A stretch of DNA of 14,060 nucleotides from an uncultured Amylibacter sp. (GCA_937944065.1 CALDZS010000031.1:1-14060), one strand, 5' to 3'. Shown: positions 7,269 through 13,715, counted from the stretch's first letter. Translations and numbers: made by a program. Notes: generated by a model not told the origin, from the letters alone.

Positions 7269-8260
7269 TGGGGCAGTCTGCCGTAATTTTCGGCTGTGCT
7301 GGTTTGCGTCTGAGTGAAGCAGAGAAGGGCTTTTTTTCTGAAATACGTCCATGGGGTTTTATTCTTTTTGCGCGTAACTTGGATACGCCCGATCAAATTC
7401 GCGCTCTTACGACAGAGTTGCGAGAAACTGTTGGCTACGACGCACCGATCTTGATTGACCAAGAAGGTGGGCGCGTAGCCCGTCTGCGCGCGCCTGAATG
7501 GCGCGAGTGGTTGGCACCCTTGGATCAAATGGCCAAGGTAGCACCTAATAATCAACGCCAAGCTATGGCCTTGCGGTACCGATTGATAGCACATGAATTG
7601 CGCGCTGTTGGCATCGATACAAATTGCGCACCTATGCTGGACGTGCCCACCGATCAAGCACATGAAATAATTCTAAATCGCTGCTATAGTCATGATCCAG
7701 AAACAGTGGCCGAGATGGGGCGAGCCGTCTCTGACAGCATGTTGGCTGGTGGTGTTCTGCCGGTTATCAAGCATATTCCCGGACATGGTCGGGCGAACAT
7801 GGACAGCCATTTTGAATTACCTGCATTGGATACGCCCGCGCAAGAACTTCGAACCATAGATTTCGAACCGTTTCGCCGCTTGTCCGATCTGCCGATGGCA
7901 ATGACTGCGCATATCGTCTATCGCTCGATTGATCCCGATTATTGTGCGACGCTGTCTGAAATCGTGATCGATGCAATCCGCACAGATATCGGGTTTGACG
8001 GGTTGCTTATGACGGACGATTTGTCGATGAAAGCGCTGTCTGGCACCTTTGCAGAGCGCACCTCTGCCGCTTTGTCTGCTGGCTGTGATGTTGTTTTGCA
8101 TTGCAATGGCGATATGACCGAAATGGAGCAGATAGCTGGGTCAACACCACTGTTGGCTGCCAAACCCATGATGCGCGCGGAAGCGGCGTTAGCGATGCGC
8201 AAAACACCTGAACCTTTTGATCCAGAAGACGCTGATAAGCTACTGTCTGGCTTGCTGTAG
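7268..8260 (+). CDS. nagZ: Beta-N-acetylhexosaminidase NagZ (glycoside hydrolase family 3)
   Basis: The 330-residue protein is a cytoplasmic family 3 glycosidase that removes N-acetylglucosamine from anhydro-muropeptides during peptidoglycan recycling. The TIM-barrel core shows LIDQEGGRVARL (about residues 62-73), Lys168-His169 in KHIPGHGR with the following DSH loop (His181, expected acid/base), and the nucleophile region MTDDLSM, where Asp250 is the expected nucleophile. Length is normal. The ATG at 7268 shares one base with the SPOR gene stop, which suggests translational coupling; an upstream in-frame TTG at 7244 lies inside the SPOR gene and is less likely. Placement beside a peptidoglycan-binding SPOR protein fits a cell-wall role. 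scpA begins 29 bp downstream. Confidence 0.94.
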   Translation: MGQSAVIFGCAGLRLSEAEKGFFSEIRPWGFILFARNLDTPDQIRALTTELRETVGYDAPILIDQEGGRVARLRAPEWREWLAPLDQMAKVAPNNQRQAMALRYRLIAHELRAVGIDTNCAPMLDVPTDQAHEIILNRCYSHDPETVAEMGRAVSDSMLAGGVLPVIKHIPGHGRANMDSHFELPALDTPAQELRTIDFEPFRRLSDLPMAMTAHIVYRSIDPDYCATLSEIVIDAIRTDIGFDGLLMTDDLSMKALSGTFAERTSAALSAGCDVVLHCNGDMTEMEQIAGSTPLLAAKPMMRAEAALAMRKTPEPFDPEDADKLLSGLL

Positions 8261-8270
8261 CGGCGGGTTT

Positions 8271-8285
8271 CGCGCAATATGCGCG
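8271..8285. repeat. Small GC-rich palindrome just before scpA
   Basis: CGCGCA (8271-8276) and TGCGCG (8280-8285) are perfectly complementary around an ATA loop. The palindrome ends 4 nt before the scpA ATG, where a ribosome binding site would be expected, and no good Shine-Dalgarno sequence is present there. It may be a small RNA hairpin or chance. Confidence 0.35.
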
Positions 8286-8289
8286 CAAC

Positions 8290-9072
8290 ATGGAATCACA
8301 TGAAAATATAGATCCGCAGGTGCAAGCCCGCATGGCAGCCGAGGCTTTTTCGGTCGATGTCGATGGCTATGAAGGTCCATTGGACATTCTGCTGACTTTG
8401 GCGCGCACCCAAAAGGTAGACATGCGCAGGATATCTGTCTTGGCGCTGGCCGTGCAATATCTGGCCTTTGTCGAAGAGGCCAAGAAACTACGTTTGGAGT
8501 TGGCTGCCGATTATCTAGTGATGGCGGCGTGGCTGGCGTTTCTGAAATCGCGGCTTTTGTTACCCAAAGATGATGAAGATGAAGGGCCAAGCGGTGAAGA
8601 ACTGGCCGCGCATTTGGCGTTCCAGCTGGAACGGCTAGAAGCGATGCGCGATGTGGCGGCCCGTTTGATGGCACGCGATCAGCTGGGGCGCGATTTTTTT
8701 GCGCGCGGCATTCCAGAAGATGTGACCCGTAACCGCAAAATCACCTATAAGGCTAGCGTGCTTGATTTGATGCAGGCTTATGCGCAAATCCGCACAAAAG
8801 AGAATTTCAAACCGCTTCACTTGGATGAACGCGAAGATGTGTTTTCGATGGAGCAGGCGCTGGAGCGCATGAAAACCTTGATCGGGCACGCGATCGAATG
8901 GGGCACCTTGCAACAGTTTTTGCCAGATGGGTGGCAGCATAATCCAAAGCTGCGCCGCTCAGCCACAGCATCGACATTTGCAGCCATGCTTGAACTGGTT
9001 AAAGAGGGTAAATTGGATTTACGTCAATCCGACATGTTCGCCCCGATCGAAGTTAAACGGAAAGAATTGTAG
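8290..9072 (+). CDS. scpA: Segregation and condensation protein A
   Basis: The 260-residue kleisin ScpA bridges the SMC ATPase heads and, with ScpB, forms the bacterial condensin that compacts and segregates chromosomes. The N-terminal kleisin signature is visible as YEGPLDILLTLAR (residues 27-39), followed by DMRRISV and the helix LAADYLVMAAWLAFLKSR (71-88) with an LLLPKDDEDE turn. A winged-helix C terminus follows, with the KEGKLDLRQSDMFAPI end typical of alphaproteobacterial ScpA. The start is uncertain: the ATG at 8290 has no clear ribosome binding site, and an in-frame ATG at 8332 would begin at MAAEAFSVDV, closer to the conserved core. The stop is immediately followed by the scpB ATG, so the two are surely coupled. 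Confidence 0.93.
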   Translation: MESHENIDPQVQARMAAEAFSVDVDGYEGPLDILLTLARTQKVDMRRISVLALAVQYLAFVEEAKKLRLELAADYLVMAAWLAFLKSRLLLPKDDEDEGPSGEELAAHLAFQLERLEAMRDVAARLMARDQLGRDFFARGIPEDVTRNRKITYKASVLDLMQAYAQIRTKENFKPLHLDEREDVFSMEQALERMKTLIGHAIEWGTLQQFLPDGWQHNPKLRRSATASTFAAMLELVKEGKLDLRQSDMFAPIEVKRKEL

Positions 9073-9732
9073 ATGTCCGAAACCCCGCATGAAAGCTTGT
9101 TCGAAGCCCCGCCAATGGCAGAGCAAGAACGTATGATCGAAGCGATTTTATTCGCAAGCGCAGAGCCGCAGAGCAAGAAGCAACTCGAAGATCGCGTGCC
9201 CCATGGGTGCGACGTATCCGAGGCATTGGTGCATCTGCGCAAACGGTATGACGGGCGCGGAGTTGCGTTGATCAAGGTCGGTGAGGGTTATGCGTTTCGT
9301 ACGGCGCCAGATCTGGGTTTCCTAATGCAAAAGGAAAGTGTCGAGGTGCGAAAACTATCGCGCGCGGCCATCGAAACACTGGCGATAATCGCGTATCACC
9401 AGCCAGTGACGCGCGCCGAAATTGAAGAAATTCGCGGCGTCTCTGTGTCACGCGGAACTGTTGATCTGTTGTTAGATTTGGAATGGATAAAACTGGGTCG
9501 TCGCCGTATGACCCCTGGTCGCCCAGTCACGCTGGTGGTTACACAGTTGTTCCTTGATCATTTTGGTTTGGAAACTCCCAAAGATTTACCCGGTGTGAAA
9601 GAATTGCGCGATGCGGGCCTGCTGGACAATCGCCCGCCGCCAAGCGCAATTCCAGGTGTTATTTCCGAAGACGGAGAGGTCGATATGGGGCAGAGCGAAG
9701 AAGACGAAGATCAAGACGATATGTTTGAGTAA
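9073..9732 (+). CDS. scpB: Segregation and condensation protein B
   Basis: The 219-residue ScpB is the second non-SMC condensin subunit; it dimerises and binds ScpA. Tandem winged-helix domains are recognisable: the first from about residue 17 (QERMIEAILFASAEP), the second around residues 95-160 with the family signature LSRAAIETLAIIAYHQPVTR, then EIRGVSVSRGTVDLLLDLEWI and GRRRMTPGRPV. The C terminus is a strongly acidic tail (EEDEDQDD), common in ScpB. The ATG directly abuts the scpA TAG, with GGAAAG about 9 nt upstream inside scpA. A perfect 8-bp inverted repeat surrounds the stop codon. In many Rhodobacterales, as far as I recall, Tat translocase genes follow scpB; here they do not. Confidence 0.95.
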   Translation: MSETPHESLFEAPPMAEQERMIEAILFASAEPQSKKQLEDRVPHGCDVSEALVHLRKRYDGRGVALIKVGEGYAFRTAPDLGFLMQKESVEVRKLSRAAIETLAIIAYHQPVTRAEIEEIRGVSVSRGTVDLLLDLEWIKLGRRRMTPGRPVTLVVTQLFLDHFGLETPKDLPGVKELRDAGLLDNRPPPSAIPGVISEDGEVDMGQSEEDEDQDDMFE

Positions 9733-9740
9733 TCAAACAT
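9721..9740. repeat. Perfect 8-bp inverted repeat over the scpB stop codon
   Basis: ATGTTTGA (9721-9728) is perfectly complementary to TCAAACAT (9733-9740), with a GTAA loop that includes the stop codon. There is no T-run after it, so it is at best a weak terminator; it may instead protect the 3' end of the mRNA or be an operator for the next transcript. Its GTTTGA/TCAAAC arms also occur in the inverted repeat at 493-525. Confidence 0.5.
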
Positions 9741-9875
9741 GCCCTAGCTAGAACGCGCGATTAAGCTATTGATTTAAAACAATACGTTTTCTGAATACTT
9801 GGATGAAATTTGCCGAGATTGGGAACCATCATCGCTGGTTTATGCTCATCTATCTCAACCTAATAGGCATCGACC

Positions 9876-9968
9876 ATGAAAAGAACATCGAAAATATTTT
9901 GGGTTCTTGCTGCTGGGACTACAATTGCGGCACTGTTTCTTTTGGTGCAAACAAACTACCCGCTTTAA
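9876..9968 (+). CDS. Possible 30-residue membrane peptide (or 5' part of a broken gene)
   Basis: This short ORF encodes a basic start (MKRTSK) and one hydrophobic helix (about residues 8-25) ending in QTNYPL. An AGG lies 8 nt before the ATG, and in-frame stops lie upstream at 9861-9866, so the start is bounded. The TAA at 9966-9968 is in the same frame as the 121-codon ORF starting at 9975, with only two codons between. It may be a real small membrane protein, the first ORF of a coupled pair, or the N terminus of a single four-helix protein interrupted by a nonsense change. The product is not recognised. The DNA is more AT-rich than its neighbours. Confidence 0.4.
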   Translation: MKRTSKIFWVLAAGTTIAALFLLVQTNYPL

Positions 9969-9974
9969 ACTAAA

Positions 9975-10340
9975 ATGGGGGTTGCCAAAGCATACTCCAA
10001 CTATATTTGGGCGATGAATTTTATAGCATTTACCGTGTTATTTTCTCTGATTGCGGGGATCCTAACCATCCAATCGCGAAGAGGATCAAATGACTCGTCT
10101 GTGGCTGGTGGTCAGCCAATTAAGTCTAAGCATAATCCAGCGAAATGGGTGTTTCGCCTTGGAGCAATACTAGCTGCTTTGCCAATCACCCTAATGTTGT
10201 GCAATTATCTGCCGTCGTACTGGGCGGAAAGCCTGTTACCATTCGAGGGTGGGTTGATGAATGTCATTATTAGAGGAGCTTTGAATTCTGTCTTTGGGCT
10301 GACTGTCATGCTGATTGGATCGTTGTTTGTAAAGACATAG
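9975..10340 (+). CDS. Small polytopic membrane protein of unknown function
   Basis: The 121-residue product is not recognised. It has three likely membrane helices: about residues 10-32 (IWAMNFIAFTVLFSLIAGIL), 58-79 (VFRLGAILAALPITLMLC) and 96-119 (IIRGALNSVFGLTVMLIGSL). A polar loop of about 25 residues, rich in Ser, Gly and Lys, separates the first two. The ATG at 9975 has no Shine-Dalgarno sequence, so translation would depend on readthrough or reinitiation from the ORF at 9876-9968 in the same frame. Codons such as ATA, CTA, AGA and GGA are more frequent than in the flanking housekeeping genes, suggesting recent arrival or weak selection. It converges on dcd with 18 bp between the stop codons. 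Confidence 0.55.
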   Translation: MGVAKAYSNYIWAMNFIAFTVLFSLIAGILTIQSRRGSNDSSVAGGQPIKSKHNPAKWVFRLGAILAALPITLMLCNYLPSYWAESLLPFEGGLMNVIIRGALNSVFGLTVMLIGSLFVKT

Positions 10341-10364
10341 GCTTAGAACTGGGCTGACCTAAGC
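10341..10364. terminator. Weak hairpin between the membrane ORF and dcd
   Basis: GCTTAG (10341-10346) pairs with CTAAGC (10359-10364) around a 12-nt loop. The second arm overlaps the dcd stop codon. No strong T-run follows on either strand, so it is only a possible shared terminator for the convergent genes. Confidence 0.3.
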
Positions 10365-11438
10365 AGACTTAAAGTGCTTCGATAGTTTCAGACCTTGGCC
10401 TTGATAATTCGACTTCATAGACGCGCCATACAAAAGATCAGGCACCTCTGCCATACGTTCATAGACCAAACGCCCCACAGATTGCCCATGCTCCAATGCG
10501 AACGGAGCTTCATGACAGCGGACTTCCAGTACGCCACGTGACCCGGAGCCACCTGCAGAGGCGTGGCCAAATCCTGGGTCAAAAAAGCCAGCATAATGCA
10601 CGCGGAATTCACCAACCATGGCCAAATAAGGCGCCATTTCTGCGGCATATTCGGGTGGTATGGTCACTGCCTCGCGGCTGACGAGGATATAAAATGCACC
10701 AGGATCAAGGATTATGCGTTTGTCGGTTGCGTAAACAGCTTCCCAATAATCGTCGATTTCATAATGGTCGATGTTATCCAGATCGATCAGCCCTGTATGT
10801 GGTTTGGCGCGGTAGCCGACCAAGCGATCTGGCAAATCCAGATCAACCGAAAAACCTAAACCTTGGTCTATCTGCGCCTCGCCGTTCACCAAGCCTGTGC
10901 TTGCGTGCAAGGCTGTCAATTCAGCATCACTGAGAACCGCTTGCCCTTGGCGAAACCTGATTTGATTTAAACGCATGCCAGGGCGCACGAGGATCGAGAA
11001 CGACCTCGGACTAATCTCTGCATATAACGGGCCTGTGTAACCCGCTTCAATGCGATCAAACTCGATCCCATTGTCGGTCAAGCAGCGTGTGAACAGATCA
11101 ACGCGACCAGTCGAGCTTTTGGCGTTGGCAACAGCATTAACGCTGGCTGGTAGGTATAAACTTTCCATTAGAGGCACGACATAGACGCAGCCTTTTTCCA
11201 GTACAGCACCGCCTTCGAGGTCGATCTCATGCATGGTGAATGTGTTCAAACGATCCGCGACGCTGTTGCCCATTCCAGCAAGAAATGACGCGCGAACGCG
11301 GTAGGCTTTAGCGCCCAAACGTAAATCTAGCGAAGCGGGCTGAATTTGGCCATCAAGGACGGGTGCTGTGACGGTAATCGCCCCGTCATCCAACATGGCT
11401 TGAATGGTTTGCGAAGGCAGAACACCAGTTTTATCCAT
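10359..11438 (-). CDS. dcd: 2'-Deoxycytidine 5'-triphosphate deaminase, long form
   Basis: The 359-residue product is the long, two-domain type of dCTP deaminase found in alphaproteobacteria, about twice the length of E. coli Dcd. The enzyme converts dCTP to dUTP and ammonia, feeding dTMP synthesis. The first trimeric dUTPase-like domain shows QPASLDLRLG (33-42), KSSTGRVDLF (107-116), then AGYTGPLYAEISP (132-144) and LVRPGMRLNQIRF. The second repeats the fold, with YAGFFDPGFG (282-291) and a C-terminal GQSVGRLVYERM strand. The ATG at 11438 follows AAAGGGG at about 8 nt. The gene lies 55 bp downstream of tRNA-Pro in the same direction and may share its transcript. Its leader can form alternative hairpins, one covering the ribosome binding site. 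Confidence 0.92.
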   Translation of the reverse strand: MDKTGVLPSQTIQAMLDDGAITVTAPVLDGQIQPASLDLRLGAKAYRVRASFLAGMGNSVADRLNTFTMHEIDLEGGAVLEKGCVYVVPLMESLYLPASVNAVANAKSSTGRVDLFTRCLTDNGIEFDRIEAGYTGPLYAEISPRSFSILVRPGMRLNQIRFRQGQAVLSDAELTALHASTGLVNGEAQIDQGLGFSVDLDLPDRLVGYRAKPHTGLIDLDNIDHYEIDDYWEAVYATDKRIILDPGAFYILVSREAVTIPPEYAAEMAPYLAMVGEFRVHYAGFFDPGFGHASAGGSGSRGVLEVRCHEAPFALEHGQSVGRLVYERMAEVPDLLYGASMKSNYQGQGLKLSKHFKSA

Positions 11439-11446
11439 GTCTCAAT

Positions 11447-11482
11447 CCCCTTTGGCACAGTGCACAAAGGGGGGCTTTGTGC
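11447..11482 (-). promoter_or_regulatory. dcd leader with two mutually exclusive hairpins
   Basis: Read on the minus strand, hairpin A pairs GCACAAAG (11482-11475) with CTTTGTGC (11469-11462) around a CCCCC loop. Hairpin B pairs CCCCTTTG (11472-11465) with CAAAGGGG (11454-11447) around a 10-nt loop. Both use bases 11465-11469, so only one can form at a time. The 3' arm of B contains AAAGGGG, the dcd Shine-Dalgarno sequence. A forms first during transcription and would leave the site open; B would close it. The pairing is seen directly; a switching function is inference. Confidence 0.5.
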
Positions 11483-11493
11483 CAGTATATGAA

Positions 11494-11570
11494 TGGTCGG
11501 GCTAGCAGGATTCGAACCTGCGACCTCTCGTCCCCCAGACGAACGCGCTACCAAGCTGCGCTATAGCCCG
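11494..11570 (-). tRNA. tRNA-Pro, anticodon GGG
   Basis: On the minus strand the 5' end is at 11570. The cloverleaf folds fully: acceptor CGGGCTA/TAGCCCG, D stem GCGC/GCGC with a TTGGTA-containing loop, anticodon stem TTCGT/ACGAG with loop CTGGGGG (anticodon GGG at positions 34-36), and T stem GCAGG/CCTGC with loop TTCGAAT. Discriminator A and an encoded CCA (11496-11494) complete the 3' end, giving 77 nt with CCA. The GGG anticodon reads CCC and CCU proline codons. It lies between the MerR-family gene and dcd on the same strand. Confidence 0.96.
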
Positions 11571-11580
11571 TACTGGGTCG

Positions 11581-11608
11581 TATATATCTGCAATGATTTT
11601 ACGCGCAA
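11581..11608 (-). promoter_or_regulatory. Putative tRNA-Pro promoter with GC-rich discriminator
   Basis: TTGCGC (11608-11603) and TATATA (11586-11581) are separated by 16 bp and lie 10 bp before the mature tRNA 5' end. The sequence after the -10 box, CGACCC, is GC-rich, a hallmark of stable-RNA promoters repressed by ppGpp and DksA. The -35 box overlaps the region just past the MerR-family gene stop. The call rests on position and partial consensus. Confidence 0.45.
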
Positions 11609-11614
11609 GCGCAA

Positions 11615-12307
11615 TTATGACATCGCCGTTAATTCCGCCAACGAGCGTTTCATGCGGTTGCGTGTTTTGCGTAGGCGATAAAACAAATCTTCGATTTGTT
11701 CGATTTTGTCGTCGTTTAGATCTTCACGTGTCAGGGTGACCGCGATGGTTCGTGGTTGATCAACCGGCACGTCCGAAGATTTTCGTTGTTCACCAACAGC
11801 TGCGTTGATCGCGTCAAACGCATCTTTTTCAACTGGTTTCTTCAGATATTTTTCGTTTTCAGAGGGCGATACACCAAACCGCGTGTTGATGGACTTGGGC
11901 GCATCTGATGGGTTTGGGTCCACATATTTAGGCGTATGTATTTTGGTGGCCTCGGGCTTTGCTACCTGCGTCTCTGGTTGTGCCACTTTTGCGGGGGCCG
12001 GTTTCTTGCGGCGTTGCCCGTGTTTTGGGAATTCCATTTCAGGTGACATCTCTTGGATATGCTTCACACCTTCGCTCGAGATTAGTTTTTGCACCGCTTT
12101 GATCGTCTGGCCTTCGCCATGCAATAGATGCTTGATCCCGCCCAACAGCATCATATCGTTCGGGCGGTAATACCGCCGTCCGCCTGCGCGTTTAACAGGT
12201 TTGATCTGTTTGAATTTGCTTTCCCAGAAACGTAAAACATGGGTTGGCGTGTCCAACCAATCGGACACTTCAGAAATTGTGCGAAAAGCCTGTGGTGCTT
12301 TTTTCAT
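11615..12307 (-). CDS. MerR-family transcriptional regulator
   Basis: The 230-residue protein has an N-terminal MerR-type winged helix-turn-helix (about residues 8-78): RTISEVSDWLDTPTHVLRFWE, then QIKPVKRAGGRRYYRPNDM with the wing arginine/tyrosine cluster, then a GGIKHLLHGEGQTIKAVQKL helix. The middle (about 95-150) is a low-complexity linker rich in Lys, Pro and Ala. The C terminus (RKTRNRMKRSLAEL) is a charged helix that may dimerise. No effector-binding cysteines of the metal-sensing MerR type are evident. The ATG at 12307 lies 6 bp after the ihfA stop, with AGGA overlapping that stop region, so the two are co-translated. This regulator commonly follows ihfA in Rhodobacterales; its targets are not known to me. 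Confidence 0.9.
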   Translation of the reverse strand: MKKAPQAFRTISEVSDWLDTPTHVLRFWESKFKQIKPVKRAGGRRYYRPNDMMLLGGIKHLLHGEGQTIKAVQKLISSEGVKHIQEMSPEMEFPKHGQRRKKPAPAKVAQPETQVAKPEATKIHTPKYVDPNPSDAPKSINTRFGVSPSENEKYLKKPVEKDAFDAINAAVGEQRKSSDVPVDQPRTIAVTLTREDLNDDKIEQIEDLFYRLRKTRNRMKRSLAELTAMS

Positions 12308-12313
12308 TCAATC

Positions 12314-12616
12314 CTACCGTTTGTTGCCTGCACTAACCTTGTCTTTCATAACATGGCTTGGGCGAAAAGACAGGACGCGACGGGGCGTGATCGGCACCTC
12401 TTTGCCTGTCTTTGGATTACGTCCAATGCGCGCATTCTTGTCGCGTAGATTAAACGTACCGAAGCTGGATATTTTTACATTTTCCCCGCGAACAAGCGCG
12501 TCAGAGATGTGCTGCAAAATACTTTCGACCAAATCAGCAGACTCGTTGCGAGATAGTCCAACTTCGCGAAAAACGGATTCAGCAAGGTCGAGACGGGTAA
12601 GTGTTTGGTTAGACAT
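12314..12616 (-). CDS. ihfA: Integration host factor subunit alpha
   Basis: This 100-residue DNA-bending protein pairs with IHF beta to bend DNA sharply at specific sites in replication, recombination and transcription. The HU/IHF fold is complete: N-terminal helices (LTRLDLAESVFREVGLSRNE), the KISSFGTFNLRDK strand region, the GRNPKTGKEVPI beta-arm with the intercalating proline, and the RRVLSFRPSHVMKDKV C terminus typical of IHF alpha. I chose the ATG at 12616 because it gives MSNQTLTRLDL, close to the family start; an ATG at 12622 adds two residues and is nearer to GGGGA (12631-12627). Either is possible. It has its own likely promoter in the 97 bp after fabH and leads directly into the MerR-family gene. 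Confidence 0.95.
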   Translation of the reverse strand: MSNQTLTRLDLAESVFREVGLSRNESADLVESILQHISDALVRGENVKISSFGTFNLRDKNARIGRNPKTGKEVPITPRRVLSFRPSHVMKDKVSAGNKR

Positions 12617-12643
12617 AAGCATTTTTTCCCCAATTTGTGCCAG

Positions 12644-12671
12644 ACTATTGGAATTGGAATTTGTCTGTCAA
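12644..12671 (-). promoter_or_regulatory. Putative promoter of ihfA
   Basis: On the minus strand a consensus TTGACA (12671-12666) is followed after 16 bp by AATAGT (12649-12644), which matches the -10 consensus at four of six positions. It lies in the gap between the fabH stop and the ihfA start. The spacer contains the 6-bp tandem repeat AATTCCAATTCC. The -35 box is the strongest in the window. Confidence 0.5.
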
Positions 12672-12714
12672 TGAATTGTTAGTTTATAGGCGTTTGTGGC
12701 GCAGTTTTGGTGGA

Positions 12715-13692
12715 TTACCAGCGTAAAACCACCGCACCCCATGCTAATCCACCGCCAATTGCCTCGGTCAGCAGCAATTCGCCCTGTTTTATGGTGCCTT
12801 TTTGACAAGCCACAGACAAAGCAAGGGGAATCGATGCGGCTGATGTATTGCCGTGATCTTGGACCGTGACGACAATTCGTTCCATCGGTAGGCCCAGTTT
12901 TTGTGCAGTCCGTTTAATGATGCGTAGGTTTGCTTGGTGCGGGACGACCCAATTGATATCATCGCTGGTTAGCCCCGCCTTTTCCATGACCGCCTCACCG
13001 CAGGCAGCCAGTTTTGATACGGCATGTTTGAACACTTCTTGCCCCTGCATCCGCAAGACGCCCGTAGTTTGTGTCGACGACACGCCGCCATCGACATACA
13101 ACAAATCATTATAGGTGCCGTCTGAATGCAAATCGCAAGCCAAGATGCCACGATCTGTGTTTGCACCTGTGCCGTCTTGTGCCTCTAGGATCAACGCGCC
13201 TGCGCCATCGCCAAACAGCACAGAAGTTGTGCGGTCAGTCCAATCCATGATGCGCGAAAACGTTTCAGCGCCGATGACCATGATGCGTTTGGCTTGGCCA
13301 GATACAATCAATGAATTCGCAGTCACCAAGGCATAGGCAAATCCAGCACAGACTGCTTGGACATCAAAGGCGAAGCCATGTCGCATACCCAAGGCCGCTT
13401 GGACTTTGGTTGCTGTTGACGGGAATGTCTGATCAGGGGTCGACGTGGCCAGCACAATTGCGTCGATTTGATCTGCGGTGATGCCTGCGTTCTTTAGCGC
13501 GTTGTTCGCGGCAGCAATCGCCAGGTCGGATGTCAGCTCGCCTTCGGCTGCAAAATGGCGGCGCTCTATGCCTGATCGGCTGCGTATCCATTCATCTGTG
13601 GTATCAACTTTCGCTTCGAATTCTACATTCTCGACGATACGCTCGGGCAAATAGTGGCCAGTGCCAATGGGAACTGCTCTGATAACTGACAT
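12715..13692 (-). CDS. fabH: 3-Oxoacyl-[acyl-carrier-protein] synthase III
   Basis: The 325-residue KAS III condenses acetyl-CoA with malonyl-ACP to start fatty-acid synthesis. The thiolase-fold catalytic triad is clear: Cys115 in DVQAVCAGFAYAL, His252 in VVPHQANLRI, and Asn282 in HGNTSAASIPL. The N-terminal DTTDEWIRSRSGIERR segment (30-45) and the C-terminal GGGLAWGAVVLRW are typical of FabH and not of FabB/F. Length is normal. The ATG at 13692 follows AAAGG at about 6 nt. It lies 23 bp downstream of plsX, the usual plsX-fabH order, so both are probably in one transcript. ihfA follows with its own likely promoter. Confidence 0.96.
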   Translation of the reverse strand: MSVIRAVPIGTGHYLPERIVENVEFEAKVDTTDEWIRSRSGIERRHFAAEGELTSDLAIAAANNALKNAGITADQIDAIVLATSTPDQTFPSTATKVQAALGMRHGFAFDVQAVCAGFAYALVTANSLIVSGQAKRIMVIGAETFSRIMDWTDRTTSVLFGDGAGALILEAQDGTGANTDRGILACDLHSDGTYNDLLYVDGGVSSTQTTGVLRMQGQEVFKHAVSKLAACGEAVMEKAGLTSDDINWVVPHQANLRIIKRTAQKLGLPMERIVVTVQDHGNTSAASIPLALSVACQKGTIKQGELLLTEAIGGGLAWGAVVLRW

Positions 13693-13715
13693 ATGATACC
13701 TTTGATTTGACCCGA

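Noticed and set aside
8240..8674. A 144-codon open frame on the minus strand across the nagZ-scpA junction.
   Set aside because: It is antisense to two well-supported genes and its translation is of low-quality, Pro/His-rich composition.
9721..9780. An intrinsic terminator after scpB.
   Set aside because: The inverted repeat over the stop codon has no following T-run, so I list it only as a repeat.
9803..9973. A 56-residue ORF on the plus strand in another frame, ending one base before the ATG at 9975.
   Set aside because: It has no ribosome binding site and its translation resembles no folded or membrane protein. The overlapping 30-codon ORF, with its basic start and hydrophobic helix, is the better candidate.
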